NCBI RefSeq assembly: GCF_016086655.4
Contig: NC_092584.1
Span: 10,715,907 to 10,779,906 of the forward strand
DNA from: Lepeophtheirus salmonis
Lineage: Eukaryota > Arthropoda > Copepoda > Siphonostomatoida > Caligidae
Direction of reading: 5' to 3'
Length of the DNA: 64,000 bases
Below the pieces are notes generated by a model. The model saw only the letters and a list, made by a program, of their open reading frames with translations, made no database searches and was not told the origin of the DNA. The position numbers were made by a program, and so were the translations under genes. Position 1 is the stretch's first letter; each line of letters starts with the position of its first letter. Of this stretch, positions 1 to 10,332 are shown in pieces.

Positions 1-509
1 TAACAATAGATGGATGCAATGGTCTGCAGAAAATATCAATCTAAATGAAGTAAAATTATACCAACCGAGCAACACAATTCAAACTCTTCTCTCACATAGT
101 CAAAACCTATTTTTAAAGTACGTTGTGTCGGGCGCTTCTCATTCCTAGTTACCAAAGAAAAAGTCAGCCCTATTGCATTTTCCTTCAAAAATATGATTTA
201 TCCCTACGAGAGGCAGCATTGCAGAGTTATCAAGTGTTTACCAGATTAATAAGAAATACAGGAATACGTTAGTGAGGGATCCCAAAATAAAATAAACCTT
301 CCCATTTCTACCTATGCCTTGATTTAAACCACCAGGAAATATTAAAGCTCTGATCTGTAAGGCCAAAGCTCTAAAATCTTCAAGTAATAAACCTACCAGG
401 TCAAATCTGGGTTCAAATATGGAAAGAAGAAGAAATACAAATGCTACACATTTCTGGATATTAACAAAGAAGTCTCTGTTACTCAATCAAAAGCTGTTGT
501 ACATATTCG
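1..509. other. No gene assigned; one uninterrupted minus frame
   Basis: A minus-strand frame of 82 codons (238-486) is open and has a fairly balanced residue composition, with a hydrophobic start and a run rich in Leu, Phe and Arg, but I recognise no family. It lies just downstream of the Merlin-type transposase fragment on the same strand, so it may be a non-coding tail of that element or chance. I see no repeat or RNA gene here. Confidence 0.3.
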
Positions 510-851
510 TCATTTGGTTGACTGTGAGACAACTGGAGTAATATATTGCTCCACTTGCTCAAAACCCAACTGTGGATCCCAACATGTATATGGATTAATT
601 ACTCCTAAGAGTCTGGGTATACCCCTGAAAGGACTCCAGAAAGACTCAATCGTTTGAATATGAGCTCCAGTTAATGGATCCATAAAGTTATAGTTATGCA
701 CCCCAGTAAAGTGTGCCAAATCTAGCTCATTCCCAAGGCTGCAATAGGCAGCCCAATCCTCAGAAATGACAGCTGTTCCTGATAAAAAGTAAAAACTTAT
801 TCGAACAATTGTGATCGATAGAATTATAACACAACTTCCAATAGGTAACAA
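510..851 (-). pseudogene. Merlin/ISXO2-type transposase, C-terminal fragment
   Basis: The minus-strand frame of 113 codons carries the second half of an ISXO2-like (Merlin superfamily) DDE transposase. I see the catalytic-Asp region as ISEDWAAY, followed by a degenerate version of the family block for HxxVNHsxxFVdPxtGaHTqtIEsxW: here HFTGVHNYNFMDP, then LTGAHIQTIESFW, and a final GVINPYTCW region where the family has its short C-terminal tail. The first 30 or so residues (a hydrophobic ILSITIV stretch) do not look like the family and coincide with a local direct repeat, so the N-terminal half is missing or replaced. I found neither the first catalytic Asp nor terminal inverted repeats. Merlin proteins are usually around 250-300 residues, so this is about a third of one. 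The start codon used by the open frame is not biologically meaningful. A functional protein is unlikely. Confidence 0.72.
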
Positions 852-907
852 ACAAGGAATTAAGTTTCAACAGGGGACATAATTATAGACTGTTAACTAA
901 GCGTCAA
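792..907. repeat. Dispersed direct repeat, copy 1
   Basis: This segment matches 1,079-1,226 in the same orientation. Shared blocks include AAAACTTATTC, AACAATT(G/A)TGA, CGATA(G/A)AAT, AATTAAGTTT and ATTATAGACTG followed by AACTAAG, in the same order. It overlaps the N-terminal end of the Merlin-type reading frame, so the duplication may have disrupted that gene. Confidence 0.65.
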
Positions 908-1078
908 TATGATAATATTTGATTCCATCATATCTTTTAAATAAGTAACTTAATTTGAATAGCATTATTAATAATAGACATGTTTATTTTTAAGTTATTG
1001 CTTATTTACAATCATTGTTTAGTTGTTAGGTATAGAAATATACATTAAAAGCTCCTATGATTGTATAATCCTACCCTG

Positions 1079-1226
1079 AAAACTTATTCCAACAATTATG
1101 ACCGATAAAATCATTACAAAATCAAATGATAATTAATGTAATATAATATTAATGATTATTATAGGGCACCAAATAATTAAGTTTGAATAAGGATCATGAT
1201 TATAGACTGCAAACTAAGGGTAAAAA
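1079..1226. repeat. Dispersed direct repeat, copy 2
   Basis: Second copy of the 792-907 repeat, longer because of an A+T-rich insertion of about 30-40 bases in the middle. On the minus strand both copies translate to a similar hydrophobic stretch (ILSITIVRISF against ILSVIIVGISF), so this may be a duplicated piece of an element rather than non-coding repeat. Confidence 0.6.
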
Positions 1227-3640
1227 TACTTCAATTAGGCATTGAATTCACTCTTATCCTAGTTTATTATTGATCTCCAAGAAGAAAAATCACAGTATGA
1301 ATTTGTAAACTACTACTCCCATGCAAAGTATTCCTCAAAGTAATTCTATTGTTATGATTCATGGTAGATATAAAAAAAAGTCGTAATGTCTTGCATAATT
1401 AGATATGATCTCCCCCGGCCTCATCCCTCAGTCAACGAACGGTAGAACTCACACCCTACCCTCCTTCGAATACTCTATAAGAGCCAAATTTACAACTTCT
1501 TCCACACAAGGATACCTTTTATTTAATTTTGAACTGCTAAATATCCGAATAACTAGAAAAAGTCGAGATCCTTCTCCTCTTCATCCGTCCAAATATTCTT
1601 CTCTTCACTTCGCGTCCCTACGCTTGACGTACCAAAATGTAATTTGCTTATAAATAAAAGCTTGCGATAATTTATTTTCAACAGTCAGTTATCGCTGTCT
1701 CCAATTTCGAGATAGAAAGAGAAAGTATGTTTGACATGCAGGCAAACTTATAGTTTATAGATAATCCGAAATGTTTTATATCGAAGTACAAACAATTGAA
1801 AAAGTGACCCCATATACGGAAGTGAAGAGATTGACCAGAGAGGGAGAGTGGATTCAGAAATTCAGCACCAAAGAGAAGGATTAAATAAGAAATCGTGATA
1901 AAACTACAACCACTACTGTATCCCAGTTTAAAAAAATAAAAAATATTTAATTGTCAGACTGTGTGTTTTTTGTATCTGTACTTATTATAATCAGTTACGA
2001 TTAAAAAGGTTTCCAAAAAAGATTAAAATATAGTTATTATATTTTCAAAAAATTGTATTTTTTCTCCTAAGTCCAATTAGAAGTACTTTTGGTTTTCTTA
2101 CTACAAAATTAATCTCCAGTATATATTTTTTCTTAAAGAAAAACACTCTGTCGGCCACAAAACCGAATATTTGTGTTATAAGAATCCCGTTTCCAGATAT
2201 AATAGCTCTCAAGGGCAAACAATCTTAATTAAGGACAAAAAAGAATGAATATTTTGTTGGCTAGTGTAATTCGTAATAAATATTAATAAGGAAAATTGTA
2301 ATGAAAATATAAAAAAACTCATCGAATCTTGACTAAACGGGGTATTGCATTGTAATTTAACAAGAAAAAAAAAAGATTTATGATTAATTATTTTTAAAGG
2401 TAATCAATATACATGCAATTAATCCTTTCCTTAATGACTGGTTTCTAAAAAATATTATACAGGATTAATATAAACGTTCATGTAATTTTTTGGATTAAAA
2501 AAAAATAATGAGAGGAAAAATATTCGATAAATGAATCTACTCTTTGAAAAACTGAATAAAATTTCATAAAGTAAATTTGATTTTGATTATTTTACTTATT
2601 CATGTTAGTTATAGCTTATTGTTTAATACAAATAGTATTCATTGTCATAAAATAAAAATTAGGTTACGAATACCAATAAAGAAGGTGGACATTATAAGTA
2701 GATGCGAATAAATGGTATGAAAACTATAATTTTTAAAAGTGGCTTTAGAGGTTCATTCCTTACAAAGTGACATAAACCATTTAGATAAATACAAATCTGT
2801 CTCGACAATTTAAGCGGATAAATAATCTTCAATTTGGTGTTCCCCTTAATATTAAACTTGCCAAGGAAGTGGTCATTAGTATCATATTATCGAATTAGGA
2901 AATGATAGTGTCTGAAGTTTTCAGTTGTTGAGAGGTCCTTAAGTTTCGTGTAGCCAGGTTTCTTTTGAAATACTTCTTTTAACTTGAACGGCTCTTCTTT
3001 CCAATCAAGAAGTAATCAATAATGATTCCATACAAGAAGAAATCGTATTTATACATGAAAATTTTCGTCAAATACCTTTGTCAATAACTTCACTTGAGAA
3101 AAGATTGCATCTTCTTACCTTCCTGACCATTGTAGAAAATCCAACTCAATATTTGAAGGAAGAGTCATACAAGACAAAATTAAATTAATTTTCTTCAAAA
3201 AAACGCGGAAGGCAAAGTTACATAGCCTCTCTCTTGTCTTTTGTCTTCATTTTGTTTTTGACTCTGAGTGTATCAATTCTGCCAATTTCCATGGCATATC
3301 TATTATTATAGGGGTGACAATCTCCCTATCCAAATACTTTGCATAAACCAAACCAAGTTCTGACTGGGGAGGGCAAGTGTCTCTTTCCAAGTCGATAATC
3401 AAACTTTTTCGTGTTTAAATTCAATCTCACTAGATATGGGATAATTCGATTGGTTTAACAAACGACTCCTCTTTCTTTCTTCTATAGTCATCGCTTTGAT
3501 CCTGATCTATTTCTCTTCAATTCACTCAATTCAAAAAATCCCCAGAAACAACGAAAAAAATAAAAAAGGTTGGTTAATTTTTAGAATTTAACTTTACGTT
3601 AACATAACATAAAACACAAAACTTAGGCATATGGATCGAA
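1227..3640. other. A+T-rich stretch without recognisable gene
   Basis: An 82-codon plus frame at 1,405-1,653 has no recognisable motif. A TATAAATA box (1,649-1,656) sits about 31 bases before a TCA (1,678-1,680), but no supported transcript follows, so I do not call a promoter. A run of ten G occurs near 3,641. I see nothing else. Confidence 0.4.
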
Positions 3641-5030
3641 GGGGGGGGGGGCATGACTTAAGGCATCCACAGCAGTAAAAAATACCTGCAAAGCAAAGAT
3701 CTCAATGGAGCGGTTGGTGGAACCTTTCCTGTTCCTTGCAGTATACCCTCACAAATGGCTAGTTTGTTAAACAATAAAATAATATCATTTCAGTTGCTTG
3801 GTTTGCAGTAGTCGGGATTTTAACGCCCCGGTAGGAGCCGGTATGTTCACCCTAGTTTTGGTCCTGGACTCTACAGTATGATAACTAAGTTTCTTCCCAG
3901 TTTTTCAGGTCACACAGTCCTTAACGCATGGGTTGAAAGCCTGCATTATAGCCATACCATTATTGGATAATACATTCATTATCGAAAAACTTTTGGCTAT
4001 GTTAGAATCTCGCATACTTAAAGTGTAACCAGATTCTTTTCTTTTGAATTTACTAAACTACGAATAATCGATCTCAAAATGAGTTTAGGTTTCCCCAAAA
4101 GCAAGCCAAATCCTGCTTGTTATTCCATAGGCATAAGCGGACTTATGTCCAATTCAGAATTTCAAACTTGTTATAATCATTACTGATACTATTTCTATTT
4201 TATTTTACGTTACACTCCATGAGGGTTCGAGGCGCTCACTCAAGAGTATCCATTCTTTAGCTCTTGACATAAAACTCGCGGTAACTCATATTTACAGACA
4301 ACAGGACATAAAAGGTCACTTGGTTTTAAGCCATTGGCTAAAGGGCAGTATGGAAAGAGCCTTCATGCCATATAATACGACGCAGAGTGAACTAGACTGT
4401 CCCTTTCATCCAGCTCGATCAAAAGCTAATGCTTAAAAGTGCTTTCACAGCCTGTATAGTAAACCGTGGTCCTCAGTATTTAAGACTTGGTAAAGACCTC
4501 ACCAATAAGGCCTCTGATGATCGATATAGAAGGAAAGCCTTCCAAAAAGTAGCTCTACGATTGCTCGACTGATAAGTCTTGGCCGGGGCAGGTTTCAAGA
4601 CCCCCCTCCCCTTTTGGGAATATTCTGTAAACCCTGTTATCAGGATTTTATAGCACGACCGCTATTATATTTCAAATCCCATTAATTGTTATACCTGCCT
4701 CTTTTTCTGGTATAAGACATCGGGATACTCGATACATACTCAGGAAAGTTATCTCAAGAAGAGAAAATCAACCTCAATCGTGCCTCTTATTTACGATAAG
4801 TATGGAATTCAACTCCTAGTAAGCAAGGAATTTCAATGAGAGTACTGGCCACGAACGCCGATGTTGCTTTTATCTTAAATTTCAATCCAGGCCAACGTGG
4901 AGCAGCACACTTGAGACCGAGAAGGATGAAGAAATTTCTCAAGTCGAATTTAGATTTGGATTTAATAGAAAGGTTGTAAACATGGAGGAGGAATTGGAGG
5001 GGTAAATGGAGAGGGATTTTATTCTGCATT
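3640..5030. other. Less A+T-rich island of unknown content
   Basis: The base composition is visibly richer in G+C than the flanks, with blocks such as CCCCGGTAGGAGCCGG and GGCCGGGGCAGG. Several short stretches on both strands stay open for 40-80 codons with mixed residues. One plus stretch reads SGHTVLNAWVESLHYSH near 3,905-3,955. An 80-codon minus frame covers 4,787-5,029. I cannot assign any of these to a family. This may be an old mobile element or the decayed exon of an unknown gene. Confidence 0.35.
4396..4572 (+). pseudogene. Unrecognised coding-like fragment
   Basis: Fifty-eight sense codons run without a stop between an in-frame TAG just upstream and a TGA at 4,570-4,572. The product is charged and balanced, unlike the Lys/Asn/Ile/Phe-rich translations of the surrounding A+T-rich DNA: it contains PFIQLDQKL, AFTACIVNRGP, LRLGKDLTNKASDD and RRKAFQKVALRLLD. 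There is no ATG at the start, and the codons before the TAG continue in shifted frames. I recognise no domain. It could be the decayed remains of a transposon protein or a single old exon. A chance open frame is less likely because of its composition, but not excluded. Confidence 0.27.
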
Positions 5031-7030
5031 TGCCATCACGAATGTTGTCACTGTGCTGTGCATCAAATACCTTTCTTATTAATAAATATACTCATTCATT
5101 TTTTATTGTTACCTTACACTTAACAAGGACGTCCATATGGGTTGGGCAGGAGAGGCTGTAGCTCCTCTTGTTCCTTTGTGTGCTTTCCAACCCTTGACAT
5201 CCTTTCAATCAACTTTTAATATGCTTTTAGCAAGACAAATGTCATACCTTATACTAATTTTTATTTTTTATTAATTAGAAAGCTCGCATTAAGCACATAC
5301 ATATACTTGAGGTCCATACGTCATAGGAATCAATAAAATAATCTTGACTTGAGTGGCTTTTGAGTAAATAGATAATAATCAATATACAAAATTTATTTTT
5401 AGAGATGGTATTGCGTTTCATCATTTTTATAATCTTATTTGTAAATGGAAAGCATTTTTTAAAATCCTTGTGGATATTACGTAGATCCAATTATGAAGTG
5501 TGTTTGCTGATGAACAATGGAAAGGAACATTGTTTAGTTATTGGTTGAATAGGATTCGATTATCACTGGATCTTCAAAATACACTACATAACTAACTATA
5601 TACGAAATTCTTCTGAACTCAACTACAGAAACTCAAAATATTTGTATAGGTTTATATTAATCAAGTAACCTAGAAATTATAACAATTATACAATTTATAA
5701 CTAACTCTAAGGCTCACCAAACTCTACCAATTTATAATTGACAATTTTAACTGAACGGACTGTGCTATAAAATTTACGTTTTACTTAACTTTTTCAAAAT
5801 TTTGAAATACTACAAACATATTACAGAATGATACAATAGGTAATAAATACAAATAAACACACAAAAAATAATTTAAAATAATATTCAAGACTTATTTGGA
5901 TGTAGCAACATGAAAGTACTTCGTTTTCATTTTATTCCTTTTTTATTAATTTTTTTGAAATTATTATGATATATTGCCTGGAAGGCGTGGGAGGGTACTT
6001 TATCAAACAAATGTCCTTGCAATCAAATAGGAAATTTAAAACAATAACACTAAAAAATAATACTTTGTTGTGTTTGATACACTTGATAGTAAGATCTTAT
6101 CATTTGAAAAATTGATAAATATTGGTACTATTATGTAGTTGTATTATGTATAGAAATTTCAATTTCTAAAAGTTTACAAAATGTTCTATTCTTTTCTACA
6201 AATACCACTTTACATTATGAATTTAAGGTATAAAATATAATGATATAAAGTTTTTCCAAATATCAATTTTAATTTTGGGTTGTATTAACACCCGGGAAAA
6301 GTACTTTGATTAAGAAGTGAAGGAATTTTACACAGACCCAAACTGAAAAAAGCTGGAAGCCTCACTTGGATACGAAAGAAAACAAATTTGGATAAGTTTT
6401 GGTTATAAAGAACTAACGTACATCTTGAGTCTCCAAGAGTCGATATTACAAATCTTTTTTATCACATGAACGTACAATACGTACTATTACGAATATTACT
6501 GTAGTATATTAGCTTAGAGAGAATACATTAAGATTTTCATGGTCATATTTAAATATAAATGTAGGGGTGTAAAATAAATTAAAAGTAGAAAGCATGGTTA
6601 TGGTCAGTAAATACTAAATTTTCCTTATATTATTTGATTATTATTCGATAGTCATGCATGTTAAATCGTGAGACGCATAAATTATTTCTATATTAGTGTT
6701 AAGCCATAATCTGCAAGCGAATTTTGTCACTAAGTTTTTTCTACACCGATTTAAACTTATAATTAGGCCCATGACATTGACTCAAACTAACGTCATTGTT
6801 ACTTTATGAGACTTATGTATACTAGTTCTTTTGTGTAGACTGAATTTTACTATGAGATGGGTATACCAAAATTAAAAAGGTTTGAGATCGCTATTAGATT
6901 TTTACAACAAACACCGATGTTTACCAAATGGGTACTCGAAACTTGCAGGATAATTTAATTAAGATTGTATCCCCCCCGTCATACTTAATAACAAAGTTTT
7001 ATACACCATTAAACGACAGCTAAAAAAGCA
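5031..7030. other. A+T-rich stretch, nothing recognised
   Basis: Only short, low-complexity open frames such as the Lys/Ile/Phe-rich minus frame at 5,275-5,490. I see no repeat, RNA gene or protein motif that I can support. Confidence 0.4.
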
Positions 7031-7475
7031 ATAACCATGTTTGTTCTTATCCCAAGACTCTCAGTATAAAATTTTTGGAGCCATAAAAAAAAGGGAAATG
7101 GTGTGCATTCTCTTCCAAAATGGCTGCCTAGACCTGTGTCATCTCCATCCGGACTGCCTTCAACATCAAGGAGCTCATTACAGCCACCTACAACCAAGAA
7201 GAACTAAAACTTCTGCAGCCACAATATAGATGACTTTTGGCCTCCCTCCATGTGACCTCCTCCAGTCCTGACCTCAACCCTCTATAATTTGCAATGTGGT
7301 GTGCTTTGGAGAAAAGGTCTCCCAGACATCTCATCGAAATTCGGATTCACTCCGAGATGCCATAATGACGGTGCGGTACGCCATGGAAACGGTCTTCGTC
7401 TTCAATAGATGCCAATCTATTTGCTAGCGTGTCAAGGCTGTGGTTGCTTGTGAAGGAGAACATATCGCATAAAAA
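7030..7475 (+). mobile_element. Mariner-type transposase remnant, C-terminal end
   Basis: From about 7,232 the plus strand encodes, across at least two frameshifts, the end of a Tc1/mariner transposase. The block DDFWPPSM is followed by an in-frame TGA where the family has Trp, then in a shifted frame SSPDLNPL, a TAA, FAMWCALEKR, and in a third frame VSQTSHRNSDSLRDAIMT, AMETVFVFNRCQSI, a TAG, and RVKAVVACEGEHIA before the TAA at 7,470-7,472. The SPDLNPLD..W and RV.AVV...G.HI blocks are diagnostic of mariner C-termini, where the last catalytic Asp/Glu precedes the SPDLNP block. The region 7,030-7,230 is open in places and contains TAFNIKELITATYNQEELK, but I could not align it to the family. 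The copy is dead. Confidence 0.78.
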
Positions 7476-7559
7476 GCTAAGTAAAGTTTTTCAGCAGCTC
7501 ACAAAATGGGTTTGAGTTGTCGTGTTTTGATTCCATGCTAATCAAATTAGACAAAATTT

Positions 7560-9769
7560 ATTCCTGCAAATTTTAGGTCCCCACTCAGTAGACAAGTGTT
7601 GCATGTTATATATTTAAAACTATTATATAGTCAACTATAACTATTGGCTTGCCGATGACGTAACCTCTTAAATCCCCCCTCCTTTAAACTCAAAAAAAAT
7701 AATCTTCATTACTATATTCTTCCAATTTATATGTTAGGGATCCATTCCACGGAACACGGAAACTTAATGGAGACTCTTACTCTGCATGTAAATTTCCTAT
7801 GACTATATTTTTTTTATACTAGAGGGTTAAAAGGACAAAAAAGTAAAATAGCTATATTGATAATTTGGAACAGGTACGAAAATATTTGTATCAATGCAAC
7901 ACTAATATATAAATAAATACAATTGGAACTACAATATTACACTGACTTGTGGAAATTGAAATGTGAAAAACTTCAATTTATATAATATTTATTTTATAAA
8001 CAATCATGTTATATTTTTGACTTTAAGTATTGAAAAAAAGGCAAATATTCCATTTACCACCATAGAGCTTTATTATGTAAGTCAGTCTTTCATTACTATT
8101 ACTTTTAATAATGATGGGGTTTTCATAATTCCGTAATTCCAATTTATTCTGCAAATATTGTCAATATAATTTGCTGTAGCTATGAACATCCATAGTAAAT
8201 ATTCTTTTTTTTTTTCTATAAATACCCACTGGGCAGGTCTTAGGCTATTATAATTGATGTGGTTGAAGTAAGCCTTGACTTCTATTAGGCCCCACGGAGG
8301 GTAGAAAATGGGCTATACTTTCTTTGTTTAAAAAAAAGATCCTTAAAGAATATTTTCTTCTCTCTTCCAGAGATTGGAAAATATACTTATATTGCAAGTC
8401 CAATTCGATTTTTCAGTATTTAGTAATATAGAATATATTACTAAAGTGTATCAAATGCACTCTCTCTTGTCTATTCTCCTTAATGTGTGACTTAGTGAAA
8501 AAATATATGGTCAAAAAATCAGCACAGTCGGAGGTTGTCCTGTATAACCACCGAGCCCTTTCGAAAGTTTTCGAACTAAGCTGCAGAATAGTAAAATTTT
8601 CCATCTCTCACTTTTTTCTCACATTAAATTGCTTGGTATCGTATTTTTTTTTCTTTTTTGAGAAACACTTTGACCTAAATTCCTGTTGATGCCCCTTTGT
8701 TTGAAACAAAGGAGAAGAAGAAAAGTTATACCCTTTTGAATGTAATTTAAAATTGAGAAAAAGAAACACTTCAACTATGCGCTGTCTTTGTCTTCATGTT
8801 TGAGATAAAAATATACTTATGACGTGCGTTAAAACTATTCAATGTACTCAAAGAAAGTAAATAAAATATCCCCCGCACATTGATTGGGAATAATTAGAGG
8901 GGCTAATTTTGTACAAATGAACAAATGCAAATAATGACAAATATCTATGAGTGTAGAATCCAAAACTAATTTTACTTTTTATCTCAATCATTTACATTCT
9001 AAACTATTTGAAATTATAGTAAATCCGGACTATTATCGCTCAGAGTAATTTTTTACCCTTAAAACAATCCTGAAATTAAAAGTAGGTTTAATAAAACTTA
9101 TTTAAAAGTGTTTTTATATTCATATTGTGGCTTCATTGATAGTCAACATTATCATCATAATTTTTTAGATTTCAATGCCAATTTGATGACATCATGCCCT
9201 GTAAAAGAAAAATCGAGGCAATCGACGGAAGTTACTTCTAACTTGATGATCCATCACAAGAGATTTTTGAATTCGAAATCTGAATTTCATGAGGGACTGC
9301 AGTATAATACCAACTATACAAAATTGACATTACAAATTTTTATGGTATTTTTTTAGCAAGTAAAAGATATTTGCATGAACCATGATGTTTAGTTAGTATA
9401 CATTAAGATTATTAATTTATAAAACATTTTTACTAACGGCATGAATTGCGACATAATTATAGGTGACTCCATCTTTATTTATTAATGGGTAATTTTTTAA
9501 TTTATAAAATTAACAAATTTTCAATTAATCCTCATCAAATTTCATAAAAGGCCTTTAAGAATTAAAAAAAACTGAGCATTCGCATTGATTACTACTTAAT
9601 GCCTATGAAAAAGAGTAATTTTTTAAATTAAACCAAAGTAATATGCATTAAAAATTTTAAAGAAATTAAAAAAATTGTACAATTATTTTGTGTTCGATTA
9701 AGAATAGAAAACTAGGATAATTAGCGAAGAATATCATATATTCTTGTATATACTTTTAAAATAAGAAAT
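7560..9769. other. A+T-rich stretch, nothing recognised
   Basis: Overlapping sense and antisense frames near 8,413-8,689 and a plus frame at 9,108-9,356 are low in information and show no domain. No repeat from the rest of the window was found here. Confidence 0.4.
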
Positions 9770-10332
9770 ACTTTCAATTTAATAACATATTTGGAAATAT
9801 ATTTGTGTAGTCTGATATACGAATCACTTTCTCCACATGTAGGGGTACATAGTCGAGTCAATCACTCAAACCAACCATCTCCAGCTTCAACCACAGCCTC
9901 TAACTTAGCAAAACCCTTGATGATAAAATCCTTGTCTCCCTTGAGAATATAATCCCACAAGGAGTCAACAGTATTATGTGAGCGGGTTTTAGACTCTCCT
10001 TCTAAGAGGTTCAGATACAGCGAGCTAGTAGGGCCACATTTTATTTTATCTATTGCTTCATGAGACCTCCTTCCTGATGTTCCCTACCCATCAAACTCCT
10101 GGAATGCCTTGGCAACATAGTAAACAGTTGATTTTGGCAGCTTTGTAAACTCAAAAATTTCCTTGGGCGTGTACTTAGACTCTTTGTATTCAGAGGACAT
10201 TCCAAGGATTTGTATTTTATCTCATAGAGTTTTTTCACTTTAATCTGATGAACACATATTCATTAATATATATCTCAGGATTGTCAATATATTGACCTAT
10301 AAACGTGTTCCCAATTTTAAATCCCTACCCTG
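9770..10332 (-). mobile_element. Internally deleted mariner-type element, copy 1
   Basis: Read on the minus strand, the 5' end (10,332 inward) begins CAGGGTAGGGATTTAAAA, which resembles the start of the 30,887 element. A single frame then runs from about 10,250 to a TGA at 9,862-9,864. It contains a helix-turn-helix DNA-binding segment (YTPKEIFEFTKLPKSTVYYV and AKAFQEFDG), an in-frame TAG, GTSGRRSHEAIDKI, and then directly the C-terminal part: SSLYLNLLEGES, HNTVDSLWDYILK, GDKDFIIKGFAKLEAVVEAG, DGWFE. The whole catalytic core with its Asp residues is absent, as is part of the DLNPLDYYVW block. After the stop codon about 90 bases of 3' sequence still match the 31.46-31.55 kb copy. The element cannot make an active transposase. 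The far terminal repeat was not found, so the low-coordinate boundary is approximate. Confidence 0.8.

Noticed and set aside
1649..1690. TATAAATA followed about 31 bases later by TCA, resembling a core promoter
   Set aside because: No supported coding sequence or transcript follows, and such words are frequent in A+T-rich DNA.
4220..4240. GGGTTCGAGGCGCTC as a tRNA B box
   Set aside because: No A box, acceptor stem or anticodon arm at the right distances could be formed.
3640..5030. The less A+T-rich island as a mitochondrial rRNA insertion
   Set aside because: I looked for conserved arthropod 12S/16S words and found none; coding-like stretches fit an unknown element better.
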